Shown here: positions 53,360 through 60,367 of the stretch, one piece after another
Layout of the letters: every line of letters starts with the position of its first letter
How positions within the stretch are numbered: position 1 is the first letter of the stretch
Assembly: GCF_000429945.1 (NCBI RefSeq)
Contig: NZ_AUCV01000036.1
Span: 1 to 60,367, forward strand
Direction of reading: 5' to 3'
DNA: 60,367 bases
DNA from: Desulfogranum japonicum DSM 18378
Lineage (GTDB): Bacteria; Desulfobacterota; Desulfobulbia; Desulfobulbales; Desulfobulbaceae
The notes under the pieces: generated by a model
Database searches by the model: none
The model's input: only the letters and a program-made list of their open reading frames with translations
What the model was told of the DNA's origin: nothing
Program-made: the position numbers and the translations under genes

Positions 53360-54565
53360 TTAATTGGCTGCTGAGGTTGTGGAGGCTTGCTCAGCATTTT
53401 TCTTTTCATGGGGTTGCGGCTGCACTGATAACCCATTGGTGAAACTGGCATTGGGCGAGACCGCCACCGAGTATGTTTCGCTCTCGCCGGGATTTCGTAT
53501 ATAGACCACTCCTTCGCCATAAAAAACCGGCTGCGCCTGTATGGAATGCAGGCGGTTATCAGCCTGCACAAACCAGACAAACCCCTGCCTGGTGAGCGCT
53601 GTTTCCGGTATGCAAAGCAGGTTCGGGATGTCCAGGCCGGTGATTTCGGCCCGGACAAAGGTTCCGGTTAAAAGTGGCGGTGTTTGTTCAAGTGGATTAT
53701 CCACCTGCAGATACAGGGTTCGCAGTCGGGACTGCGGATTGAGCCGCTGGGCATCCCGCACCAGGCGCGCCTGCCAGGAGGCACCGGTCTCAGGAGAAAC
53801 GACACGGACCTGCACCTGAGCTTTGTTTGCACCGAGAAGCTGCCATTGCTCATTGGCCACATGAACCCAAATTTCCGCTGTCTGCACTGAAAACAGCGTA
53901 AATACCGCATCACCTGCAAAAAGCGTTTCTCCGGGATTGACATGACGCTCCATAATAATGCCGTCAAAGGGGGCACGAATTTTGGTATATGAGCGCTGCT
54001 TTCTCGCATTGGTCACCGCGTCCTGAGCAGCTTGTACTGCCGCACGGGCAGCATCGAGCTGAGGTTTTCGCAGGGCAAGATCAGCCGGCGCGCCCTTGAT
54101 ACCGGATCGATGCCAGTTTGCCTGGGCTTCACGGGATTCACGTTCCTCTTTGAGCAGGGCAAGCTTTGCTTCAGCTTCCTGGCTCTCTGTTTCACTGAGT
54201 CTCGCATCAAAGGAGGTGCTGTCGATTTCCAGGAGCAGTTCGTCCTTTTTCACCAGATTGCCGGGTTGCAGACGGTCTGAAACATTGAGCACAGCGCCGT
54301 CCACCTTTGCCTTGATGGCGGACTGCCACAGAGGCTTTACCTCCCCAAGGGCGGTGATCAAAGCCGGGTAGGATGATGGGTGGATCGAAACAATGGATAC
54401 CGGCATGCCGGACAAAGCTGAATCTTTTGTATTATTATCGGTATGTTCAGCCTGTTCCTTTGGTTTTGACTGCAAAAAGAGAGCGGCAAGCGATACGCAG
54501 ACAAGCACGGTCAGGATAAAAATAATCCACTTGCCTGCTGTTTTTTGAAAGAGTGTTTTTTTCAT
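53360..54565 (-). CDS. RND periplasmic adaptor, second system
   Basis: A 401-residue membrane fusion protein: anchor (KWIIFILTVLVCVSLAALFLQ), split lipoyl domain (AIKAKVDGAVLNVSDRLQPGNLVKKDELLLEID ... IRAPFDGIIMERHVNPGETLF), helical hairpin and C-terminal barrel region; ends in an Asn/Ala/Thr-rich tail. It connects the downstream-encoded pump with the lipoprotein channel encoded before it; gap to that gene is ten bases. Confidence 0.92.
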   Translation of the reverse strand: MKKTLFQKTAGKWIIFILTVLVCVSLAALFLQSKPKEQAEHTDNNTKDSALSGMPVSIVSIHPSSYPALITALGEVKPLWQSAIKAKVDGAVLNVSDRLQPGNLVKKDELLLEIDSTSFDARLSETESQEAEAKLALLKEERESREAQANWHRSGIKGAPADLALRKPQLDAARAAVQAAQDAVTNARKQRSYTKIRAPFDGIIMERHVNPGETLFAGDAVFTLFSVQTAEIWVHVANEQWQLLGANKAQVQVRVVSPETGASWQARLVRDAQRLNPQSRLRTLYLQVDNPLEQTPPLLTGTFVRAEITGLDIPNLLCIPETALTRQGFVWFVQADNRLHSIQAQPVFYGEGVVYIRNPGESETYSVAVSPNASFTNGLSVQPQPHEKKNAEQASTTSAAN

Positions 54566-54575
54566 TGCTTTCTGA

Positions 54576-56012
54576 TTAGTTGTGTAATGCTGTTGGCTGC
54601 TGTTCTTTCTCTGGCGCTGTCACCGGCACTCCCAGGGCAATCGCCAGATCAATACGGTTACTCAGGCGATCTGCCTGGGCCTGGTTGAGGCGGATTCTGG
54701 TGGATATCTCCTGTTCTCTGGCTATGAGCAGGCTCTGAATGTTGTCCAATCCCTGACGGTAGCGATCGGTAAAATAGAGGCTGCTTTTTTTCGATTCCTC
54801 TTCGGCAATTTTAAGTGCTGCGGCCTGGACAGCCAGTTCACGCTCAAGGGTCAAGGTGTTTTCGACTTCCGAAAGTGCACGGAGAACAATAACCCGCAAA
54901 TCCTGCACCGTGGCATCGGCCTCGCTGTGTTGGGCACGCGCCTCATCGCGCAGTTTTCCACCCTCAAATATGGGCTGAAACAATGATCCCAATAGTCCCC
55001 AGTACGTCGTGGCGCTACCGATATCAGATAGTGTCGAACCTGAGCGGAACACCTCTCCGGACAGGGTTGTCGATGGCAGCCTGGCCTTGTCCGCACCCCT
55101 TGCCTGGTTTCGAGCCGCATCAACCCTTGCCAGTCCAGCCCGGATATCCGGTCGCTGGGCAAGGACAGAGGTTGGCGCGTTCACTTGCGGCAGCGAAAGC
55201 TCGGGCCAGTCAAGATCAGAGCTCAGCTTCCCTTCGGGATATCTTCCCAGTACTATTTCCAGGGCACGGACCGACTGTATCAATTCCGTTCGCTGCAGGC
55301 TCAAATCTGCCTTGGCAATCTGTGTCCGGCTGGCAGCGGTTGAGTAGTCATCAAGGGTGCCGATTCCATCCCGGTAGCGCTGAATGAGTATCTCTTCAAT
55401 CCTCGTCAGAACCTGCAAGCGCTCCTCTTCAATGGCTACTGCACGCCTGGCAGCAAGCTGCTTGACCCAGCCCTGAATAACCCGTGCGGCCAATGCATCG
55501 CGGGCCTGCAGATAATCCTGTTCTTTTGCTGCATATGCACTTTTCGCGCCCTGGTATTGATCAGCCAGACGTCCCCAGAGATCAAGTTCCCAGCTGATAC
55601 TTGCACTTGGCTTGTACGTGGTTGCAGTCTCTGTTTCATACGTCTCGTAGTTGCTTTCCTGATTGTTCCGCCGCACAGCGAAGCCCGCATCAATCTTGGG
55701 AAGCATTTGGGAGCGTGGTTCACTGAGCAGGTACCCTTCGGCCTGCAGGCGCAGGGCAGTTGCCTTGAGATCAGGATTGTTTTCCAGTGCTTCACGTACA
55801 AGCTGACAAAGAGATTCGTCCCTGCCTATCAGATCAAGGAGACCGGTGGTAATGGGCAGATCTGCAACCTCTGCCTTTTCCTGCCAGAAGGAGGGAAGAT
55901 TTTCCGGCAGGGTGGCGGAAGGCTGCTTGCCCACCAGGCCGCAACCTGACAGACAAAAAGTGAGAAATAGGCATAAGCCAAGGTATGTGAATGATATGCG
56001 TTGAAAAACCAT
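54576..56012 (-). CDS. NodT-family outer-membrane efflux lipoprotein
   Basis: A 478-residue outer-membrane channel: lipoprotein signal peptide with lipobox LSGC (Cys 24), then the two OEP repeats (ALENNPDLKATALRLQAEGYL; LAQRPDIRAGLARVDAARNQAR; ASISWELDLWGRLADQYQGAK). First gene of the second RND operon. The frame is open to 56063 but ATG at 56012 places the signal peptide correctly; no Shine-Dalgarno is evident. The gap upstream (56013-56427) has no recognisable gene. Confidence 0.92.
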   Translation of the reverse strand: MVFQRISFTYLGLCLFLTFCLSGCGLVGKQPSATLPENLPSFWQEKAEVADLPITTGLLDLIGRDESLCQLVREALENNPDLKATALRLQAEGYLLSEPRSQMLPKIDAGFAVRRNNQESNYETYETETATTYKPSASISWELDLWGRLADQYQGAKSAYAAKEQDYLQARDALAARVIQGWVKQLAARRAVAIEEERLQVLTRIEEILIQRYRDGIGTLDDYSTAASRTQIAKADLSLQRTELIQSVRALEIVLGRYPEGKLSSDLDWPELSLPQVNAPTSVLAQRPDIRAGLARVDAARNQARGADKARLPSTTLSGEVFRSGSTLSDIGSATTYWGLLGSLFQPIFEGGKLRDEARAQHSEADATVQDLRVIVLRALSEVENTLTLERELAVQAAALKIAEEESKKSSLYFTDRYRQGLDNIQSLLIAREQEISTRIRLNQAQADRLSNRIDLAIALGVPVTAPEKEQQPTALHN

Positions 56013-56427
56013 TTGCGTTATCGCTATAAAAAAAGTGTTAGAAACTGTATCCCACTCCAGCACCTCTGAGGAGGAGTATCGCTGTTAAAGAATGAACTCA
56101 CCCAAAAAACCGCTTTGTTTTTGCTCCTCATTCTTTTCCTCAGTCTGTGTCGTACAGCTTTAACAGATTAAAAAAATTCCATGAGAGATTGGCAGCAATG
56201 TCATTGACTTCATGTTTCTTTCCTTTTTTTCAATAAAAATCAAGTAATGCCTGGAAGAATAATGAAGGACAGGGATAAATCCTATTGAGGTTTTGTACCG
56301 AAGTGTAAGCAAATGTAGACGGATAGAGCAACACGAACTGTGATACGTTGGAACTACCAAAAGCTGCGTGAATTGTATACTTCATGGGAGATCGGCTGCA
56401 CCCGATCTGGAATCAACTAGAAAAAGT

Positions 56428-56577
56428 GTAACTGGTAACAGGTGCTTCAGATTTGGGCAAGCTCGGTTTTTCGCAGGCAAGCGAAGACTCCGGTAGGCTA
56501 TCTATGTGGGAAACCGCTATCGTGCAAAAAGATAAACGGCCAGCGGGAGACTTCGAGGGGTACCTGTATTCAGTTAC
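56428..56577. repeat. GTAACTG repeat (B-type), single module
   Basis: From GTAACTGGTAACAGGTGC to CTGTATTCAGTTAC; matches 7468-7616 in the same orientation (TTCGCAGGCAAGCGAAGACTC, GCGGGAGACTTCGAGG). Confidence 0.78.
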
Positions 56578-56636
56578 CAAGAAAGGGGTGCAAGAAAGAC
56601 GATCAGTGATCTACTTCTTATTGTATCTTTCTATCT

Positions 56637-56987
56637 TTATACTTTCATTATCTTTTGCTTGTAGAATATCCAGCCAATACTCAGGCCGACAGGACAAAAC
56701 CACCACAAAGGAAACCAAATAGCCATTAAAAAAATAAATACTGAAGCTTCATGATGATTGATATTACCCAAATATTTCACGGCTAAATAAGCAGCAGCTC
56801 CACAAACTGGAACCAATAAGAAATACGCGATTACTATACCTGTAAGATAATATCTTAATAGAGATATTTCTGACTTATCATCTCTTTTCAAGAATCCTGG
56901 AATGAGTTTATAAAGAAGATATGAAACCATGGTTCCTGATACAATTCCTAAAAGCATTGGTAGCCAAACAGGTGGTTCACTACTCAT
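56637..56987 (-). CDS. Small three-helix membrane protein, unknown
   Basis: A 116-residue protein with three hydrophobic helices (VWLPMLLGIVSGTMVSYLLYKLI, YYLTGIVIAYFLLVPVCGAAAYLAV, FIFLMAIWFPLWWFCPVGLSIGWIFY) and short charged loops. No family recognised. ATG at 56987 is used because the frame further upstream (to 57035) runs through the RAYT terminal repeat and into the transposase gene. It lies just outside the left end of that element, so its original promoter may have been displaced. It is AT-rich like its neighbourhood. Confidence 0.6.
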   Translation of the reverse strand: MSSEPPVWLPMLLGIVSGTMVSYLLYKLIPGFLKRDDKSEISLLRYYLTGIVIAYFLLVPVCGAAAYLAVKYLGNINHHEASVFIFLMAIWFPLWWFCPVGLSIGWIFYKQKIMKV

Positions 56988-57001
56988 TACAGGGGAAAAT
57001 T

Positions 57002-57814
57002 GGGGTCCGAGTAAAATTAGATATTCTCTTTGCATGATTTTGCCGGCCTCCCTCTCTTTTTCGCAACCACGCGCCTGCCTGTCAACACCTCTATCTCACC
57101 TTTAAATCGACTATTTCCAAGAGCTAACCCCTTGTTCGTCATTAAACGGATGTCCCCAATCAAATCCTCTCCAAGGTGGTTTCTAAATAAATCAAGATAA
57201 GCTTTCTTTCTCTTATTGGCAGTTTTACCAAGAGAAAGATATTCAGCATGTGGCGTACATAGATTTGAGGAAACACCCAGTGCATTCGTCCTATAACTTG
57301 ACCAGACATATTCACCAGGATCAGTCACCATCTCCGCACGTACAGGATTAAGTTCTATATACCTGTATACTTCCAAGAGATAGAGCTCCGACTGCACAAG
57401 ACAAGACTTATATCGTCCTTCCCACAGGGTACCCGTTCGTTCATATTCCTTGTTGAAATAACGCACATAACTCCTGCCTAAGGATTGCATCATGAAACTT
57501 AACGCGCCCTCCTTGAGGGGTGTGCAAAGAAGATGAACATGATTCGTCATCAATACCCAGGCGTGGATTTCCACATGATATTTCTTGGCATATTCAGCCA
57601 ACCAACCGATATAGGCAACATAATCTTCCTCTGACGCAAAACATACCTGACGATTGTTGCCTCGCTGAATAACATGTACCGGCACTCTTGCAGGTGAAAC
57701 GCGAGCTAATCGTGCCATCAGCTACTCCTTATGTGATATCATTTTTTTGTCTTTATGTTCTCTTTTCGCTTTTCAACCCTGCGGCTTTAAGCCAACATAT
57801 TTTACTCTGACCCC
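57002..57814 (-). mobile_element. RAYT element with terminal inverted repeats
   Basis: Bounded by GGGGTCCGAGTAAAAT (57002-57017) and ATTTTACTCTGACCCC (57799-57814), inverted copies with one mismatch. It contains one gene, a REP-associated tyrosine transposase. Two remnants with the same ends lie at 1822-1987 and 59681-60031. The right end interrupts the TadG-like gene. Confidence 0.8.
57017..57718 (-). CDS. REP-associated tyrosine transposase (RAYT, Y1/HUH type)
   Basis: A 233-residue single-strand DNA transposase of the TnpA-REP group. HUH motif NHVHLL (H60, H62), then a helix with two tyrosines (SYVRYFN, Y84 and Y87), one of which should be the catalytic nucleophile; GTLWEGRYKSCLV and YIELNPVRAEMV are RAYT landmarks. 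The C-terminal end (GRRVVAKKRGRPAK) is a basic tail. Complete and in frame, so probably active or recently so. RAYTs cut and move REP hairpins. Confidence 0.92.
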   Translation of the reverse strand: MARLARVSPARVPVHVIQRGNNRQVCFASEEDYVAYIGWLAEYAKKYHVEIHAWVLMTNHVHLLCTPLKEGALSFMMQSLGRSYVRYFNKEYERTGTLWEGRYKSCLVQSELYLLEVYRYIELNPVRAEMVTDPGEYVWSSYRTNALGVSSNLCTPHAEYLSLGKTANKRKKAYLDLFRNHLGEDLIGDIRLMTNKGLALGNSRFKGEIEVLTGRRVVAKKRGRPAKSCKENI

Positions 57815-58289
57815 TTTTTTTTGCGGCTCTTACCTTGGGGTGCAACTTATCGTAGTTGTCATTATGTTTAGCCAATACCTTTTGGCCTGCCTTACGCGCC
57901 ATTTTGGCAAATTCTCTATTTGCCTCTTTCTGAAGGCGTTGTGCATACTCTATCTGTGTATAATAGTATCTAAACGTACGCAGTCCTTCACCTGGCTGAA
58001 ATCCAATTAGGCTACCTATTTTTAAATCCTTATCAAGGTCATTCTTGAGTTTTTTGATTTCAGCATTTAAATCAGCAATCTCATTCATACCGACAGTTTG
58101 GACATTTGCTGCAGAAAGAACAACTGCATCTGCAACTGCCTGGGTCAGCATTTTGTCATGGATAACCTGCCCTATATTAGCAATAAAAGCTAATAATGCA
58201 ACGAGCACCACAGCAGTTAATGCAACTAAAACAGAGCTCTGCCCTCTTTCTTCAACTATTTTATTCCAAAGGCAATTCATGGTATCCAT
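57753..58289 (-). pseudogene. TadE/TadG-like gene truncated by the RAYT element
   Basis: The N-terminal part is a TadE/TadG-like pseudopilin-type domain: VEERGQSSVLVALTAVVLVALLAFIANIGQVIHDKMLTQAVADAVVLSAANVQ, with one membrane helix and the A-D-A pattern of the family, then a helical stretch. After VRAAKK (near 57815) the frame enters the RAYT terminal repeat, so the last ~20 residues (beginning RGQSKICWLKAAG) are encoded by the transposon. The start is uncertain; ATG at 58289 or 58280 overlaps the upstream gene's end. The missing C-terminal part was not found in the window. Confidence 0.65.
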
Positions 58290-59514
58290 ATATTGACATT
58301 TTATCATATACAAATTCACTAAACATCAAACTTTCTTCATACAATTTTATAGATTCTTTTTCCATAGTAGATTCCTTTAAAGATAATTGACCCATATATA
58401 TACATATCGGAAACTCTCCTGGATTTATTATATCTGGAACACCTATAGACGACCTAACAAAGTCATGTATTTGCTTTGCATTATTTAAAGCAGCAAGCCT
58501 ATACCAATCCTGATAAAACTGAGAAAAAAAAACATTAATATTAATCCAATTTGAAAATACTGATTGTAACTCTTCAGCCTTACAACCAGATACTTTGGAC
58601 ATATCTCTAATACCCAACTCAGCAACTTTAATAGCTCTACGTAAATACTTTAAAGCAATCTCATTATTATCAATAGTTTTTTTAAAAAGAAAAGGATCAT
58701 ATGTTATATGATTTTTTCTCCCAGTTTTTTTTTCAATTTCTACAGCTAAACCATACACAATCTCTGTTTCTTCTTGCAAAGCTCTTATTTTTTCAATCTC
58801 ATACTCAACCAATTGTATAGATGTGCAATAATGACTCCCTGCAACAAGCTCACATTTAGGTCCGCGAATCATACACAAAGCAAATTCTTTATACCCTGGA
58901 TCCCCAGTGTAACAGCCATTTTTCCCCTGAGTTTCACATTTTATGTCACAATACTTAGGGGGTGGAAACCACTCACAGTCCTTATGTTTGGCAACAATTG
59001 CTTCGTATCGCTTGCGGATCTCTGCCAGCCAAGGATCTAAAGTTGCTGCAGCAGGCTTATTCCCAGCATTCGCGCCACCGACTTGACCAGCAGCAATGGG
59101 AACCATTTGTAAAATTAGATTATCAACCGAAGATTTAGACGACAGGTTTGCTCCACCTAAAGCCTGCACCGGTGTATTCAGGTGCTTAGTCTCAGTATCA
59201 CATTCAATTCTCAAGGCTGAGTAACGGGTATTAATGGCGCTTTTAAGAACCTGGCAACGTTCTTCAGCAAGATCTCCCGTCTTTTCACCAGTGTCAGCAA
59301 AAACAGCTAACGTAAGCTGTATCTGCAACATACCAACACCCTTGGCCTGTCCAACCTTACCAATAATGGCATGTACCGTTTCCTGATGGGCAACAACGCT
59401 GCTTCCTGGCTCAAAAATATCACCGCTCTTCCCCTGATACACAACGGTGGCAAGAGCAGCGTCTACTTGTACAAGCAAGACTACAGCCAGCAATATGCAA
59501 TAGAATCTCTTCAT
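58261..59514 (-). CDS. Secreted Cys-rich protein, unknown, possibly linked to a Tad-like system
   Basis: A 417-residue protein with signal peptide (CILLAVVLLVQVDAALA). Residues ~25-150 are a mixed domain without recognised family; residues ~175-235 hold a Cys cluster (CEWFPPPKYCDIKCETQGKNGCY; CMIRGPKCELVAGSHYC); the C-terminal half is helical and noticeably AT-rich in codon use compared with the N-terminal half. It overlaps the TadG-like gene start, so the two were probably one operon. Pilus or surface-assembly role is only a guess from that neighbour. Confidence 0.7.
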   Translation of the reverse strand: MKRFYCILLAVVLLVQVDAALATVVYQGKSGDIFEPGSSVVAHQETVHAIIGKVGQAKGVGMLQIQLTLAVFADTGEKTGDLAEERCQVLKSAINTRYSALRIECDTETKHLNTPVQALGGANLSSKSSVDNLILQMVPIAAGQVGGANAGNKPAAATLDPWLAEIRKRYEAIVAKHKDCEWFPPPKYCDIKCETQGKNGCYTGDPGYKEFALCMIRGPKCELVAGSHYCTSIQLVEYEIEKIRALQEETEIVYGLAVEIEKKTGRKNHITYDPFLFKKTIDNNEIALKYLRRAIKVAELGIRDMSKVSGCKAEELQSVFSNWININVFFSQFYQDWYRLAALNNAKQIHDFVRSSIGVPDIINPGEFPICIYMGQLSLKESTMEKESIKLYEESLMFSEFVYDKMSIYGYHELPLE

Positions 59515-59620
59515 GCTTTCATCATTTCCTAAAAACGCACAAAAAACCTTTTGGACAAAACAGATACCTGCGCATTATCAATACATTAGACTCTTAGCGC
59601 AACATAAAAAACAGCCACCC

Positions 59621-59652
59621 CCGAATTCCCCTTGTGTCCCAACGAAAAAAAA
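59621..59652. repeat. 32-bp segment shared with 1631-1662
   Basis: CCGAATTCCCCTTG, then an A-rich end. It lies 29 bp outside the left end of the RAYT remnant at 59681. The remaining bases between 59515 and 59680 hold no gene. Confidence 0.5.
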
Positions 59653-59694
59653 TTTTTTCCGCTATCCTCACCGAAAATTCGGGTCAGAGTAAAA

Positions 59695-60031
59695 TTAACC
59701 GTTCTCTTTGCCTGATTTTGCCAGCCTCCCCCTCTTTTTCACAATCATGCGCCTACCTGTCAGCGCCTCCATTTCACCTTTAAACCGACTATTTCCCAAG
59801 GCTAACCCTTTGTTCGTCATTGAACGGAACTCAACCAAATCCTCTTCAAGGTGGTCTAAATACATCAAGAGAAGCCTTCTTTCTCTTCTTGGCAGTTTTG
59901 ACAAGATAAAGGTATTCAGGATGCGACGTATATAGATTTAAGGAAACACCCAGTGCATTCGTCCTATAACTTGACCATGCATATTCACCAGGATCAGTCA
60001 CCATCTCCGCACGTACAGGATGAAGTTTTAT
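59695..60031 (-). pseudogene. RAYT transposase remnant (3' half), frameshifted and cut by an IS
   Basis: The minus strand encodes the C-terminal part (RSMTNKGLALGNSRFKGEME, LTGRRMIVKKRGR) and, after small indels that shift the frame, the WSSYRTNALGVSSN region of the intact RAYT at 57017. The terminal repeat GGGTCAGAGTAAAATT is present at 59681-59696. Identity ends abruptly at 60031, where another element begins. Confidence 0.8.
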
Positions 60032-60367
60032 GGTTCCTCGCTGTTTCCTGTGGGTAATGCTTGCTTAGCCACCGCCTATCGTGGTATCCCGTTTTCATTA
60101 TGAGAGATATAGAACTTTTCCAAATGGCCCTTGGTTTAACTCCACCTTGGCAGGTGTCCTCCTCAGAGCTCGACCTGGATAAGAAACGAGTAGATATTTA
60201 TATCAGCTTTCAACGAGGAAGCACGTTTACCTGCCCTAAATGCGGTGAACAACACGAGCTGAAAGCTTATGACACCAAGGAGTTCACCTGGCGTCACCTG
60301 AATTTTTTTCAGCATGAAGCATATTTAACAGCAAAGGTTCCGCGTGTTAAATGCCCTCAGTGCGGTT
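60032..60367 (+). mobile_element. Left end of an ISL3-type insertion sequence (runs off right edge)
   Basis: Starts with GGTTCCTCGCTGTTTCCTG exactly where the RAYT remnant stops, as expected of an IS terminal repeat, and carries the first codons of an ISL3-type transposase. The 8-bp target duplication cannot be checked since the right end is outside. Confidence 0.65.
60100..60367 (+). CDS. ISL3-family transposase, N-terminal part
   Basis: 89 residues up to the window edge. The N-terminal zinc-binding domain is visible: FTCPKCGEQHELKAYDTKEF, RHLNFFQHEAYLTAKVPR and the start of the next pair (KCPQCG). This layout (two CxxC pairs with a WRHL strand between) is typical of ISL3 transposases before the DDE domain. 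ATG at 60100 gives the usual 60-70-base leader inside the IS. Confidence 0.85.
   Translation, partial: MRDIELFQMALGLTPPWQVSSSELDLDKKRVDIYISFQRGSTFTCPKCGEQHELKAYDTKEFTWRHLNFFQHEAYLTAKVPRVKCPQCG

Noticed and set aside
56987-57035. Upstream extension of the three-helix membrane protein
   Set aside because: The extension is encoded by the RAYT terminal repeat and overlaps the transposase gene, so the start at 56987 was used.
1-60367. tRNA, rRNA, CRISPR array or known riboswitch
   Set aside because: No T-loop/anticodon pattern, no regularly spaced identical repeats and no recognised riboswitch core were seen by eye; the dispersed repeats are far apart and palindromic, unlike CRISPR.

Overview
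The window reads as chromosome of an anaerobic, probably sulfate-reducing member of the Desulfobacterota, most likely Desulfobulbales-like. This is inferred from gene content only: a lactate-oxidation island (lactate permease, a GlcD/GlcF-type D-lactate oxidase pair, a LUD protein next to a fused LutB-LutA-type Fe-S protein, and a long phosphate acetyltransferase) laid out much as in known sulfate reducers, plus abundant Fe-S and haem proteins and a Gram-negative envelope (TolC, RND, NodT-type lipoprotein). No rRNA, tRNA or CRISPR array is visible.

Layout. 1-2 kb: 5' part of a secreted RHS/YD-repeat protein (minus strand), then a junk-like gap with a REP-like hairpin and the remnant of a RAYT element. 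2-8.3 kb: P1B heavy-metal ATPase divergent from a His-rich MarR regulator, YjdM, a VOC protein, a BON-MscS channel and RNase HI. 8.8-12.3 kb: ilvC/ilvY divergent pair and a PanE-type reductase. 12.4-17.9 kb: a compact minus-strand operon encoding a large TPR-like protein, a J-like protein lacking HPD, a GrpE-like protein, an Hsp70 paralogue and a zinc-ribbon protein. 18.3-22.5 kb: MacAB-like exporter (adaptor, ATPase, two FtsX-type permeases). 22.7-25.6 kb: a haem-binding HAMP protein and an SPFH/NfeD pair. 25.9-37.5 kb: the lactate island with its FadR-family regulator. 37.8-41.7 kb: methyltransferase, ArgO/ArgP-like divergent pair, a LysE/RhtB exporter and a possible 42-residue protein. 41.9-49 kb: RND operon (adaptor, pump, methyltransferase, TolC) and its probable MarR repressor. 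49-56 kb: an unknown protein and a second RND operon (lipoprotein OMF, adaptor, pump). 56.6-60.4 kb: small membrane protein, an intact RAYT transposase element that has cut a TadG-like gene, a secreted Cys-rich unknown, a second RAYT remnant and the start of an ISL3-type transposase at the right edge.

The most unusual feature is a family of dispersed intergenic repeats built from palindromic modules bounded by GTAACTG/CAGTTAC, with at least nine clear copies in both orientations. Three genes (the MarR gene at 4045, yjdM, and the methyltransferase at 43425) take their TAA stop codon from the repeat end itself. A second, unrelated MITE-like family has ends related to AGGGTCGCGGAAAATAA, with one copy carrying an extra 60-bp hairpin. 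The Hsp70/GrpE/J-like/TPR operon is the best candidate for an uncharacterised system.

Regulatory logic visible in the sequence: palindromes between the P1B pump and its MarR gene; a matching 15-bp near-palindrome in front of both the RND operon and the MarR gene at 48494; a FadR/LldR-type operator between lctP and the LUD operon with a half-site in front of glcD; and an 18-bp palindrome between ilvC and ilvY.
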